DNA of 64,000 nt from Nucisporomicrobium flavum (GTDB taxonomy: Bacteria > Actinomycetota > Actinomycetes > Mycobacteriales > Micromonosporaceae), in assembly GCF_016464385.1 (NCBI RefSeq), contig NZ_JADMLH010000010.1, positions 7,593 through 71,592 of the forward strand, read 5' to 3'. The notes under the pieces are model-generated. The model worked only from the letters and a program-made list of their open reading frames with translations. It was not told the origin of the DNA and made no database searches. Of the stretch, positions 32,230-42,249 are shown in pieces; position 1 is the first letter of the stretch; each line of letters begins with the position of its first letter. The translations under genes and the position numbers were made by a program.

Positions 32230-32805
32230 ATGGAAGCCGTGTTCTTCGCATCCGAGGCTGACCTGCGGACCTGGTTCGAGAAGCACCACGCCGACGCGCC
32301 CGAGCTGTTCGTCGGCTACTACAAGAAGCACACGGGCCGGCCCGGCGTGAAGCACACCGAGGCCATCACCCAGGCGCTCTGCTTCGGGTGGATCGACAGC
32401 ATCGCCCGGCGCATCGATGAGGACCGCTACCAGGTCCGCTTCACGCCACGCCGCCCGGGCAGCGTCTGGAGTGCCACCAACGTCGCCAAGATCGCCGAGC
32501 TGACCGCGGCGGGACTGATGCATCCGGCCGGGCTGGACGTCTTCGAGAAGCGGAAAACCGACAAGGTCGCCACCTACTCGTACGAGCAGCCGGCGGACGC
32601 CGTCCTCGACGAGGGGCAGCTCACCCGGTTCCGGAAGGAGGAGAAGGCATGGCAGTGGTTCAGCGAGCAGCCGGCCTCCTACCGGCGCGCCGCGGCGCAC
32701 TGGGTGGTGAGCGCGAAGCGGGCCGACACGCGGGAGCGCCGGTTCACCCAACTGATCGCGGACTCCGCGGAGGGCCGGACGGTCCCGCCGCTCACCCGCC
32801 GGTGA
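32230..32805 (+). CDS. YdeI/OmpD-associated family protein
   Basis: A 191-aa cytosolic protein with the pattern of this family: FFASEADLRTWFEKHHADAP, ELFVGYYKK, the conserved CFGWIDSIARRIDEDRY, RFTPRRPGSVWSATN and the C-terminal RRAAAHWVVSAKRADTRERR. Members are sometimes annotated as bacteriocin-protection proteins, but the biochemical role is open. The ATG has AGGG upstream. The gene appears monocistronic. Confidence 0.85.
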   Translation: MEAVFFASEADLRTWFEKHHADAPELFVGYYKKHTGRPGVKHTEAITQALCFGWIDSIARRIDEDRYQVRFTPRRPGSVWSATNVAKIAELTAAGLMHPAGLDVFEKRKTDKVATYSYEQPADAVLDEGQLTRFRKEEKAWQWFSEQPASYRRAAAHWVVSAKRADTRERRFTQLIADSAEGRTVPPLTRR

Positions 32806-33055
32806 TCGTCCCGGCCGGCGCGGCGGAGCGGTCACCCACCGGATCGCCCCGGAGACTCAGGGCGCCCGAGACCGTGTCCGGCGTACGATTCCGAGGGGTT
32901 TCGCCTGGTTGCCGGGGGCCCTCCGGCGTGCTCGATCCGCAACCCACCGACCTCGCCCAGGGCCGCGGGGAATCTGTATCGTTGTGCGCGGCTCGCCCCA
33001 TGGCCGGGCCCCCCATGATCCGGTCGTGGCGACACCCGAGTAGATAGGTCCGCTG

Positions 33056-34609
33056 GTGCTCAGTTCGGGAAGTCTCCTGGACAACCGCTACCGGTTGGAC
33101 GAGCGCATCGCCACCGGTGGCATGGGTGACGTGTGGCGGGGCACCGATGTGGTGCTCGGCCGGACGATCGCCGTCAAGGTGCTGCGGACGGCCATGCTCG
33201 CCGACCCGGAGTTCGCGGCCAGGTTCTACGGCGAGGCGCGGATGATGGCCGCGTTCCGGCACCCCGGCGTCGTCGAGGTGTACGACTACAGCGCCGGGAA
33301 CGCCGAGGACGAGGACCAGTGCGCGTACCTGGTCATGGCCTTCGTCGACGGCGAGCCGCTGTCCGCCCGTCTGAAGGAGCAGGGGCGCCTCAGCGTCGGC
33401 GAGACCATGTCGATCGTCGCGCAGGCCGCGGACGCGCTGCACGCCGCGCACGAGAACGGCACCGTCCACCGCGACGTCAAGCCCGGCAACCTCATCGTCA
33501 AGCCGAACGGCGCGGTGATCCTCGTCGACTTCGGCGTGGCGCGGTCCGCCCAGGTCACCAGCGTCACGGGGCTGAACGCCATCGTCGGCACCGCGCTGTA
33601 CATGGCACCCGAGCAGGTGGCGAAGGGCAACGTCTCCCCCGCCACGGACATCTATGCGCTGGGCGCCGTGGCGTACCACTGCATCGCCGGGGTTCCGCCC
33701 TTCGACGGGGACAACGCCCTGCAGGTGGCGCTGCGCCACCTCGAGGACGATCCCGAGCCGCTGCCCGACAGCCTGGCGCCGCCGGAGGTCCGCGAGCTGA
33801 TCAGCCAGGCCATGGCGAAGAACCCGGCGGACCGGTTCGCCAGCGCCGCCGAGTTCGCCGAGGCCGCGCTCGCTGCGGCCGGCTCGCTGGACTGGCGTGC
33901 GCAGACCGGCACGTCCATGACCCGCACCGGCCTGGTACGCCCCTCGACGACCGGCACGACGCTGGGCGGCGCGGCCCTCGGCGGCGCGGCGGCTCTCGGC
34001 GCGGCCGGCGCGACCGGGGCCCGGATGCGCGCGCAGTCGCTCACCGGCACCGCCCTCACCCGGCCGATGAGCCCGGGCGCGCCCGGCCGCACGATGCCGG
34101 TGCAGCGCAACCTGCTCGAGGCGGCCCCGCCGCTCGCCCCGGCCCGGCCCAAGCAGTCCAGGGGCCAGCTCGCCGTGCTGTTCACGGTGATCGCGCTGTT
34201 CCTGCTCGCCGGCGGCCTCGGCGTGGCGATCTGGCTGTCCAGCGGGAACGGCAGCGACGACAACCCCGGTTCGACGACGGGCGTCGTGCCGACCGACTCG
34301 CAGGACACCGACCAGCCCGACCAACCGGTCGTCCCCACGGAGACCACCCCGGACCGGGTGCCGCAGCGACCCAACGGGGCCACGCCGCAGCAGACCCTGA
34401 CGACGAAGCCGACCCGCACCCCGACACCCTCGGCGCCGACATCGACCCCGGCCACCCCGACGACGAAACCGACGACCACGCGGCCGGCCACGCCGACCAC
34501 CGTGCCGACGACGACGCCGGAGACGCCGCCGACCACGCAGCCGACCGAGGGCGGGGACGGCGGCGGCGACAGCGGGGGCGGCGACAGCGGCGGCACCGGC
34601 ACCACCTGA
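33056..34609 (+). CDS. Transmembrane PknB-type Ser/Thr protein kinase without PASTA domains
   Basis: A 517-aa receptor-like kinase. The kinase domain (about 11-275) is complete: Gly loop ATGGMGDVW, Lys41 in VKVL, Glu60, HRDVKPGN at 138-145, DFG at 158-160 and GTALYMAPEQ at 178-187. A Gly/Ala/Thr-rich juxtamembrane segment leads to one transmembrane helix (371-394). The external part is Thr/Pro-rich, low in complexity and without PASTA or other sensor domain, ending in a Gly/Asp/Ser tail. It may be glycosylated or span the wall. The GTG at 33056 opens LSSGSLLDNRYRL. It is separate from the other kinase in type and place. Confidence 0.9.
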   Translation: MLSSGSLLDNRYRLDERIATGGMGDVWRGTDVVLGRTIAVKVLRTAMLADPEFAARFYGEARMMAAFRHPGVVEVYDYSAGNAEDEDQCAYLVMAFVDGEPLSARLKEQGRLSVGETMSIVAQAADALHAAHENGTVHRDVKPGNLIVKPNGAVILVDFGVARSAQVTSVTGLNAIVGTALYMAPEQVAKGNVSPATDIYALGAVAYHCIAGVPPFDGDNALQVALRHLEDDPEPLPDSLAPPEVRELISQAMAKNPADRFASAAEFAEAALAAAGSLDWRAQTGTSMTRTGLVRPSTTGTTLGGAALGGAAALGAAGATGARMRAQSLTGTALTRPMSPGAPGRTMPVQRNLLEAAPPLAPARPKQSRGQLAVLFTVIALFLLAGGLGVAIWLSSGNGSDDNPGSTTGVVPTDSQDTDQPDQPVVPTETTPDRVPQRPNGATPQQTLTTKPTRTPTPSAPTSTPATPTTKPTTTRPATPTTVPTTTPETPPTTQPTEGGDGGGDSGGGDSGGTGTT

Positions 34610-34655
34610 CACCGACGCGGCCCGAATGCGACGCGGCTAGCTTGTCTTCAGCGGC

Positions 34656-34686
34656 TTGACCCTCACACCGTGTCAGGCCGGATCGT
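34656..34686 (+). promoter_or_regulatory. MerR-type promoter/operator
   Basis: TTGACC (34656-34661) is followed by a near-perfect palindrome, CCTCACACCGTGTCAGG (34661-34677), mismatched only at the centre and one symmetric pair. A weak -10-like GATCGT follows after about 19 bp. A dyad inside an over-long spacer is the hallmark of promoters twisted open by MerR proteins, and the regulator gene starts at once, implying a leaderless or very short leader and autoregulation. Confidence 0.7.
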
Positions 34687-34695
34687 GGGGTGACC

Positions 34696-35556
34696 ATGTT
34701 CAGTATCGGAGACTTCGCCGCCCTGGGCCGGGTGTCGGTGCGCATGTTGCGGCACTACGACGCCATCGGCCTGCTTCGGCCTGCCCGGGTCGACGCGGCC
34801 AGTGGGTACCGGTTCTATGCCGTGGACCAGTTGCCCGTGCTCAACCGGGTGCTCGCCCTCAAGGATCTCGGCTTCTCGTTGCAGCAGGTGCAGACCATGC
34901 TCGACGAGAAGGTCGACGTGGGCGAGCTCCGGGGGATGCTGCGGCTGCGGCGGGCCCAGCTGGCCGAGGAGATGGCCGCCAACAGCGCGCGCCTCGCCCT
35001 GGTCGACGCTCGTCTCCGCATGATCGAGACCGAGGGACACATGGACACCGGAGACGTCATCCTCAAGAGCATCCCGCCGCTGCGCGTGGCGGAGCTGTCG
35101 GCGCCCGCCCCGAGCTATGACGGGCCCGACATCACCGTCGCGCTCAGCCCGCTGTATCCGCAGCTGATGGAACGCCTGGAATCCCAGGGCATCGCGATGG
35201 ACGGGTCGCCGATCGCGTACTACCTGCCCGACCCGCACGGGGCGACGGACGAGGCGATCACCGTGCACGCGGCGTTCCCGATCCGCGGGGACGTGCCGGC
35301 CGATCCGGGCTTCGACGTGGTCGAGCTGCCGGCCGTCGAGCACGCCGCGACGCTGGTGCACCACGGGCCGATGTCGGAGGCGTTCCGGACCGGCCAGCTG
35401 CTGGCGAACTGGATCGACGCGGGCGGCTACCGCACGGTCGGGAAGGGGTACGCCCGGGAGGTCTACCTCGACTGCCCGGACGACCAGCGGCTGTGGATCA
35501 CCGAGATGCAGGTCGAGGTGACCCCCGGGGACGACCCGGCACGAAACGACGGCTGA
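34696..35556 (+). CDS. MerR-family regulator with GyrI-like effector domain
   Basis: A 286-aa BmrR/TipA-type regulator. The winged helix is MTMFSIGDFAALGRVSVRML continuing RHYDAIGLLRPARVD and YRFYAVDQLPVLNRVLALKD. A dimerisation coiled coil follows (RGMLRLRRAQLAEEMAANSA). Residues from about 125 form a GyrI-like small-molecule-binding domain (LRVAELSAPAP, AITVHAAFPI, ELPAVEHAATLVHHGP, REVYLDCPDD). It probably senses hydrophobic or cationic drugs. The ATG at 34696 is chosen over GTG 34690 because GGGG is correctly spaced. The upstream dyad suggests it controls itself; no efflux gene is adjacent. Confidence 0.9.
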   Translation: MFSIGDFAALGRVSVRMLRHYDAIGLLRPARVDAASGYRFYAVDQLPVLNRVLALKDLGFSLQQVQTMLDEKVDVGELRGMLRLRRAQLAEEMAANSARLALVDARLRMIETEGHMDTGDVILKSIPPLRVAELSAPAPSYDGPDITVALSPLYPQLMERLESQGIAMDGSPIAYYLPDPHGATDEAITVHAAFPIRGDVPADPGFDVVELPAVEHAATLVHHGPMSEAFRTGQLLANWIDAGGYRTVGKGYAREVYLDCPDDQRLWITEMQVEVTPGDDPARNDG

Positions 35557-35562
35557 CGGGGG

Positions 35563-35600
35563 CCGCGGACCTGGGCGTAGAACTCTTCTCAGGTCCGCGG
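35563..35600 (+). terminator. Perfect 11-bp inverted repeat after the MerR gene
   Basis: CCGCGGACCTG and CAGGTCCGCGG pair perfectly across a 16-nt loop, beginning six bases after the stop codon. It most likely ends the MerR transcript; the long loop and perfect arms would also suit a protein-binding site for the next gene. Confidence 0.65.
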
Positions 35601-35667
35601 GGCCGCGGCCGATGGAGGGGGCCTGGCACGGCGCTGCACCCGAGCCGCTACCGGAAAGGCCCCCCGA

Positions 35668-36591
35668 ATGACCACGCAGATCCCGTACGGCCCCGTGGGC
35701 GCGGAGTACCCGCAGTTCGCCGCGGGACATGCGCAGTACCCGCCGGCCGAGCACCTCGAACCGTACCGCCCGGCGGTCACGCAGCACGGGGTCGTGGCGC
35801 AGGGCGGGCCGGTCGACCAGGCACCGTCCGGCTACCCGGAGCAGGCGGGCTACGACGCGCTGTCCGCCTACTCGACGGAGGTGGCGGGCTACCCTGGGAC
35901 CACGGGGCACGCGGCGGAACCGGTCGGCTATCCGGCTCCGAGTTACCCAGCGCCGACGGGCTACGCGGCACCGGCCGGGTACGGCACTCAGGCGCCCACC
36001 TATCCCCCGCCGGCCGCGTACCCGACCGCGCCCCCGTGGGCGCCGCAGAGCCCCGCGCCCGAGATGCCCGAGGCGGTCGTACCCGTGGTCGTGCCGCAGG
36101 TCGGTGGGCTGCTGGTGCCGTACCCGGAGGAAATGCGGAATGCGCCCCGCGCGCAGGCGCCGGCGCTCTGGCCGGTGGCCGTCTTCACGTTCCTGTTCGG
36201 GGTTCTCGGGGCGATCTCCGCGGCGCGGCGGGCCGATCAGGCCCGGCGGGGACGCAACGGCGCGGCGCCCTACTGGGTGACGTTCGCCGTGATGCTCGCG
36301 GTCAGCTCGTTCTTCTGGATCGTGACCGTCTTCGCGGTGGGCGTGCCGGCCTACCTGGAGGTGCGGGAGGGAGCCGTCGTCAAGGTGCTCGAGGAGAACG
36401 TCGTCAGCGACGGGCAGCTGGCTAAGGCGAACGTCAGCGCGACGGACGCCGACTGCCGGGCCGCGGGTGACCGGCGGACCGACGGTACGCGGGACTACCT
36501 GTGCCAGTTGACGCTCAGCGACGGGCGTACCGGTCAGGTGATGGTGACGGCCGACGAGCACGGCGCCTGGAAGCCGCTGACCGGCCGGTAG
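35668..36591 (+). CDS. Tyr/Pro/Gly-rich two-pass membrane protein
   Basis: A 307-aa protein of unknown function. Residues 1-165 are disordered, built from YP, GYPE, YPAP, GYAAP and similar units. Two transmembrane helices follow (LWPVAVFTFLFGVLGAIS and VTFAVMLAVSSFFWIVTVFAV), separated by a basic loop with RRADQARRGRNG. The C-terminal 90 residues are probably extracytoplasmic, with two Cys (ADCRA, YLCQL) that could form a disulfide and a DUF4333-like pattern, which I hold only loosely. AAAGG precedes the ATG at 9 nt. A bidirectional hairpin follows. Confidence 0.75.
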   Translation: MTTQIPYGPVGAEYPQFAAGHAQYPPAEHLEPYRPAVTQHGVVAQGGPVDQAPSGYPEQAGYDALSAYSTEVAGYPGTTGHAAEPVGYPAPSYPAPTGYAAPAGYGTQAPTYPPPAAYPTAPPWAPQSPAPEMPEAVVPVVVPQVGGLLVPYPEEMRNAPRAQAPALWPVAVFTFLFGVLGAISAARRADQARRGRNGAAPYWVTFAVMLAVSSFFWIVTVFAVGVPAYLEVREGAVVKVLEENVVSDGQLAKANVSATDADCRAAGDRRTDGTRDYLCQLTLSDGRTGQVMVTADEHGAWKPLTGR

Positions 36592-36597
36592 AAGACC

Positions 36598-36631
36598 CGG
36601 GAGGGACGCATCGGGGGATGCGCCCCTCCCG
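36598..36631. terminator. Bidirectional hairpin between convergent genes
   Basis: CGGGAGGG pairs with CCCTCCCG, and inside it GCATC pairs with GATGC around a G-rich loop. It lies between the stops of the Tyr/Pro-rich membrane protein (36591) and the nucleotidase (36641) and can serve both strands. Confidence 0.75.
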
Positions 36632-36640
36632 AGCACGTTG

Positions 36641-38422
36641 CTAGAAGACGGGTACGCCCTCGCGCACGAGCCGCCAGTTCGGCACGAAGAAGTCGGCCGG
36701 GTTGATCTCGCCCTTGGCCTGCGCCCAGTCGATCAGCAGCTGCCGGATCTCCTGCTGCGCGTTGTACACCTGCGGCTTGACGATGCCGGGGAAGTTGCCG
36801 CCGCCGCTGCGCCGGTAGTTGTTCACCGCGACCACGAACTGGGCGTCCGCGGCCACCGGCGCGCCGGCGATCTCGAGGCGGGTGATGCGGGAGCCGACCG
36901 GCCTGCTGATGTCGATGTCGTAGTCGACGCCGGAGAGCACGTCGTAGTTGTAGTCCGGCACGGCCGGGTCGCTGATCGTCGCCGGGTCGGGCTGGGCGCC
37001 CACCGGCAGCGTCACGAAGTACTTCGCCGAGTACTCGAGGTAGGCCCTGACCTCCGCGCCCGTGAGGACCACGGCCTCCAGCGTGTTGTCGTAGATGTAG
37101 AGCCCCGCGACGTCCTTGATCTTCACGTCGCCCTGCGGGAACACCGCGGTACGGCTGAACGGCGCGGCGATCGACAGCACGGGCAGGGACGCGTACGCGG
37201 AACCGGCCAGCGCCGCGGTGACCGTGTCGGTCTGCACCTTGTTGATGTAGTCCAGGATCGCGGTGTCCTTGTACCGGGACTCGGCCGCGGACAGCTCCTC
37301 CGTGGACGTGGCGACGACCTGGTTGACGTACGCCACCGTCTTGTTGTGCTGGGAGCGCACCACGGCGAGCACCTTCGGGTCCTCGGTGACCGTGTTGGTG
37401 TTCAGCAACGCGGACTTCTTCTCGGTGATGGTCCACCGGCCCCGGTCGCGGACCAGGGTGAAGTCCATCCGGGTGAGGCGCTGGCCCCACTTCGACGGCT
37501 CGGAGAGCAGCACCTGGGCGCCCGTCTGCGCGTTGGTGACGAAGCGCTGCGGCACCTCCCGGTGCGCGTGGCCGAACAGGATCGCGTCGATGCCGGGGAC
37601 CTTCTCGGCGATGAGCGCGCTCGGGTTCTCGTTGGGCAGTTCGGGGCCGTAGCTGCTCGTACCGCTGTCGCCGCCGTGCGCGGAGATCAGCACGAGGTCG
37701 GCGCCGCGGGCGCGCATGATCGGCACCCACTTCGCGGCGGTCTCGACCATGTCGGTGAAGGCCAGCTTGCCCTCGACGTTGGCCCGGTCCCAGATCGCCA
37801 CGCCCGGGTTGGTGAGGCCCAGGATCCCGACGCGCAGCGTCGGCGCGCCGCGACCCAGCGAGACCTTCTTGATCACGTACGGCGTGAAGGCGGGCCGCAA
37901 GGTCTTCGCGTCCACGGCGTTGGCGGCCAGCGCCGGGAAGCCCAGCTGGCGGATCCACAGGTGGAGCAGCGGCAGCCCGTAGTTGAACTCGTGGTTGCCC
38001 AGCGTCACCGCGTCGTAGTGCAGCACGTTCATGGCCCGGGCCATCGGGTGCCGCTCGCCGGTCTCGGTGATCGGCTCCTGCTTGGCGTAGTACGTGGCCA
38101 GCGGCGTGCCCTGGATCGTGTCGCCGGCGTCCAGCACCAGCGTGGCCCGGCCCCGGCGCTCGGCGCGGATCTGGTTGACCAGCGCGGCCAGCTTCGCCAC
38201 GCCGACGTCGTTGTGCGCGCTGTCGTCGTACTCGAGGTCTTTGTAGTAGTCCCAGTTGTAGACGTTGCCGTGCGTGTCGGAGGTACCGAGCACGGTGAGG
38301 TCGTAGGTCGTGGCGCCGTGCCCGCCGTGCGCCTCGGCCGACCCGGAGAGGACGGCCGGAGCGGCGGCGCCGGCGGCGGCAGCTGCCAGGATGCTGCGCC
38401 GCGAGACCGAAGGATTCGCCAT
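36641..38422 (-). CDS. Tat-exported 5'-nucleotidase/2',3'-cyclic phosphodiesterase family enzyme
   Basis: A 593-aa UshA/CpdB-like metallophosphatase. The N-terminus has the twin-arginine signal SRRSILAAAAAG with cleavage near SAEA. Metal ligands are visible in TSDTHGNV, LDAGDTIQG, TLGNHEFNYG, ISAHGGDS and FGHAHREV. The C-terminal substrate domain includes NNYRRSGGGNFPG, which stacks the base in this family. It releases phosphate and nucleosides outside the cell. ATG 38422 has AAAGG 9 nt upstream, and that AAAGG can pair with CCTTT just before it, possibly dampening translation. It is divergent from the membrane-protein operon. Confidence 0.92.
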   Translation of the reverse strand: MANPSVSRRSILAAAAAGAAAPAVLSGSAEAHGGHGATTYDLTVLGTSDTHGNVYNWDYYKDLEYDDSAHNDVGVAKLAALVNQIRAERRGRATLVLDAGDTIQGTPLATYYAKQEPITETGERHPMARAMNVLHYDAVTLGNHEFNYGLPLLHLWIRQLGFPALAANAVDAKTLRPAFTPYVIKKVSLGRGAPTLRVGILGLTNPGVAIWDRANVEGKLAFTDMVETAAKWVPIMRARGADLVLISAHGGDSGTSSYGPELPNENPSALIAEKVPGIDAILFGHAHREVPQRFVTNAQTGAQVLLSEPSKWGQRLTRMDFTLVRDRGRWTITEKKSALLNTNTVTEDPKVLAVVRSQHNKTVAYVNQVVATSTEELSAAESRYKDTAILDYINKVQTDTVTAALAGSAYASLPVLSIAAPFSRTAVFPQGDVKIKDVAGLYIYDNTLEAVVLTGAEVRAYLEYSAKYFVTLPVGAQPDPATISDPAVPDYNYDVLSGVDYDIDISRPVGSRITRLEIAGAPVAADAQFVVAVNNYRRSGGGNFPGIVKPQVYNAQQEIRQLLIDWAQAKGEINPADFFVPNWRLVREGVPVF

Positions 38423-38540
38423 GGGAGAACCTTTCAAAAAGGAGGGCACCTCGTGGGGGCCCATCGGGGCACGATAACCGCCGATGCGTCCGGGCAGGCC
38501 GTGACCCCTGAAGATGCCCGGATCGCCTAGGATCGCCGCC

Positions 38541-39365
38541 ATGCCTGCGCAGCCGGACCTGCCGCTGCGTCCCATGACGCTCGGTGAGCTGCTGGACGCC
38601 GCCATGACGCTGTTGCGCGCGCGGGCGCTGCCGCTGCTGGTCACCGCCGGCGTCCTGGCCGTGCTGGAGCAGGCCGCGCTGATGCCGCTGCGGGAGCTGG
38701 CCTCGGCCAGCCCGCCGGTGTACGGGCCGGCGAAGGGCAGCTTCGGCCTGTGGTGGCTGGTCGTGGCCACCGGGTTCGCCGCCGAGGCGTTCATCATCTG
38801 TGTGCTCGGGGCGCTGGCCGCCGCGGCCGCCGGGCCGGCGCTGCTGGGGCGGCCGCTGCCGAACCGGGCCCTGTGGGGTCGGGCGCGGCCGGTGCTGGTC
38901 CTGCCCGCGGCCATCGTGTTCGCCGGGCTGTGCGGGGTGGCCGCGTTCGCCGGGTTCGTCGGGTGGCTGCTCGCGTACGGGATGTTCGGCCTGGTCGGGG
39001 CCGTGCTGGTGATCGACCGGACGGGCAGTTTCGGGCGGGCGGCGCGGCTCGCGGTGCGCAACGGGATGCGGGGCGCGTGGACGCGGCTGGCGGCGTACCT
39101 GACGTGGTTCGCCGTGCGGATCGTGCTGGGCGCCGGGTGGGTGGCCGTGTTCGCGATCGTCTCCGGGGACCGGCCCGGCTGGCTGACCTGGCTGACCCCG
39201 CTGGCGTGGGCGTTCGCCAACACGATCGCGTACGCCGCGCTGGGCTGCGTCGACGCCGTGCTGCTGCTGGAGACGCGGATCCGGACCGAGGGCCTGGACA
39301 TCGCGATCAGCCGGGCCCGCAGCCGGGGCGAGGACGACGCCGCGCCCCTGGTGTACGCGCCGTGA
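38541..39365 (+). CDS. Multi-pass membrane protein, first gene of the MoxR-DUF58 operon
   Basis: A 274-aa polytopic protein with about six hydrophobic helices (ALPLLVTAGVLAVLEQAALM, LWWLVVATGFAAEAFIICV, VLVLPAAIVFAGLCGVAAFA and others). It begins RPMTLGELLDAAMTLLRARA, a motif common in membrane proteins annotated as glycerophosphodiester phosphodiesterase-like membrane domains; no catalytic part is present. Its stop overlaps the GTG of the DUF4129 gene (GTGA), so it is coupled to the operon. The role is unknown. Confidence 0.83.
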   Translation: MPAQPDLPLRPMTLGELLDAAMTLLRARALPLLVTAGVLAVLEQAALMPLRELASASPPVYGPAKGSFGLWWLVVATGFAAEAFIICVLGALAAAAAGPALLGRPLPNRALWGRARPVLVLPAAIVFAGLCGVAAFAGFVGWLLAYGMFGLVGAVLVIDRTGSFGRAARLAVRNGMRGAWTRLAAYLTWFAVRIVLGAGWVAVFAIVSGDRPGWLTWLTPLAWAFANTIAYAALGCVDAVLLLETRIRTEGLDIAISRARSRGEDDAAPLVYAP

Positions 39366-39943
39366 CCCGGGTCTGGGACGAGTTCGCCGCGTCCGTCTTC
39401 GACGTGATCTCGCCGTCTCTGCTGCTGTTCCTGCTGCTCGTGGCCGCGGGGATCACCGGCGCGCTGTGGTACTGGTACCCGGCCTGGGTGCCGCGGCGGA
39501 TGCCGCGCTGGCGGCTGCGCCGGCCGAATTGGCGGCTGCCGCGGTGGCGCCGGCGCAAGAAGGCGCCGAAGCCCGCGCGACCGGCCAAGGTGGCGGCCGA
39601 CCCGGAGTTCCGGCCCAGCGTCGTGCTGGCCGACGGCACGCTGCTCGCCGACCGGCTGGCCGCGGAGGGACGCTACGCCGAGGCGATCCGGCAGCGGCTG
39701 CGCGACGTCGTCGGCGACCTCACCGCCGCCGGCGTGGTCTCGCCGCTGCCCGGCACGACCGCCGCGGAGGTCGCGGCGACGGCGGCCGTGCAACGCCCGT
39801 CGGTGGCGGCACCGCTGGGCGGCGCGACCGAACTGTTCTCCGACATCTGGTACGGCGACCGCCCCGCGCACCGAGCCCTCGACGACCACATGCGCGCCCT
39901 GACCGGTGAGGTCCGCGCCCGGATGAGGAGCGGTACGCCGTGA
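39362..39943 (+). CDS. DUF4129 domain protein
   Basis: A 193-aa protein with one N-terminal transmembrane helix (LLLFLLLVAAGITGALWYW), a very basic Arg/Trp/Pro juxtamembrane stretch and a C-terminal DUF4129 domain (LAAEGRYAEAIRQRLRDVV, then TTAAEVAATAA and ELFSDIWYGDRPA). DUF4129 proteins accompany MoxR/DUF58 genes. Both ends overlap neighbours by GTGA, at 39362-39365 and 39940-39943. Confidence 0.85.
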   Translation: MTRVWDEFAASVFDVISPSLLLFLLLVAAGITGALWYWYPAWVPRRMPRWRLRRPNWRLPRWRRRKKAPKPARPAKVAADPEFRPSVVLADGTLLADRLAAEGRYAEAIRQRLRDVVGDLTAAGVVSPLPGTTAAEVAATAAVQRPSVAAPLGGATELFSDIWYGDRPAHRALDDHMRALTGEVRARMRSGTP

Positions 39944-41267
39944 GGAACCGCCGCTGGCTGCGTTTCGCCCTGCCGTTCGCGGTGGTGGCCGGGCTGGCCA
40001 CCACGACCGGGATCGCGCACGCCGTGCAGCAGCCCGATCCCACCGACGCCGCGTTCCTCTCCCCCACCAGCGACGACGGCGAGGGCGCCCGCCTGCTCGC
40101 CGACGAGCTCACCCGCAACGGGATCCGCGTCGACGTGCGGACCAGCACCGAGGACGTGCTGGCCGCGGTGGCCGCGAACGGCGCGGCGACCGTCTTCGTG
40201 GCCGCCCCCGAGCTGGTCCACCCGGCGTACCTGGATCGGCTGGTCCGGCTGCCGGCCGGGGTGCGGGTCGTGCTGGTCGCACCGCGAAAGGGGCAGCTCG
40301 ACTCCGCCGGGCTCGACGTGCCGGTCGCCGGTCCGCGGTGGACCGCCGCCGCGCCGCAGCCGGGCTGTTCGGCCTCGTTCTCCTCGGCCGGCGCCGCGGC
40401 CGCGCTGCGGTGGCGCTACGACGGGGGCGCGTACGACGCGGTGCAGTGCTTCGAGGACGGCGTCGCCGAGTTCCAGGTGAGCGGCCTCGCCGACGTGACG
40501 CTGGTCGGGGCGGTGGACCCGTTCCGCAACGACCGCGCCGACGAGCACGCCAACCACGCGTTCGCGACGGCCCTGCTGAGCCGCAACGACCGGGTGCTCT
40601 GGCTGGACCTGCACGCGCGGGAGCGGCCGCCGCGCACGCAACCCACGCAGGACCCGTACGAGCGGGACGACCCGGAGTGGTCCGACGGCGGCGCCGACGG
40701 TGACGGCACGGGCAGCGACCAGGACGGCGAGCCGCGGGACCCGTCGACCGGGCAACCGCGGGACGGCGAGGGGCGGCCCAGCGGAGGCGGCACCGCGCTC
40801 AGCGACAGCCCCCTGGCCCGCGCGTTCCCGCCCGCGGTGTGGGCCACGCTGGCTCTGCTCGTCGCGGCGGCGATCGCGCTGGCGCTGGCGTCCGCCCGGC
40901 GCCTGGGCGCACCGGTCGCCGAGCCGCTTCCGGTGCGGGTCCGGGCCGCGGAGACCGTACGCGGGCTGGGCGGCCTCTATCGGCGGGCCGGCGCGCGCAG
41001 CACGTCGCTGGCCACCGTACGGTCGGCGGCGCTGGCCCGCCTGGCCGAGCATTACGACCTGCCCGCGGACACGCCGGCGGACGACCTCGCCGAGCGGGTC
41101 GCGGCGGACACCGGCCGGCCCGTGGACGATGTGCGGCACGTCCTCGCCGGCAGCGTCGAGGACAGCGACGGCGAACTGGTCCGCGCGGCGACGGCCGTGC
41201 AGACCCTGGTCCGGTACGTGACCGGGCAGCAGAACTGGCGACAGGCACCGGACGAGGGGAATCTGAC

Positions 41268-41271
<4 letters not shown>
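39940..41271 (+). CDS. DUF4350 domain protein
   Basis: A 443-aa membrane protein. An N-terminal hydrophobic helix (LRFALPFAVVAGLATTTG) is followed by an extracytoplasmic DUF4350-like Rossmann region (LSPTSDDGEGARLLADELTR, FVAAPELVHPAYLDRL). A Gly/Asp-rich acidic linker (about 240-285) leads to a second helix (WATLALLVAAAIALALASA), and the cytoplasmic tail is helical. In this conserved cluster it is thought to work with MoxR and DUF58 proteins at the membrane; the activity is unknown. The GTG at 39940 overlaps the previous stop, and its TGA overlaps the moxR-type GTG. Confidence 0.85.
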
Positions 41272-42242
<971 letters not shown>

Positions 42243-42249
42243 GCCGGCC

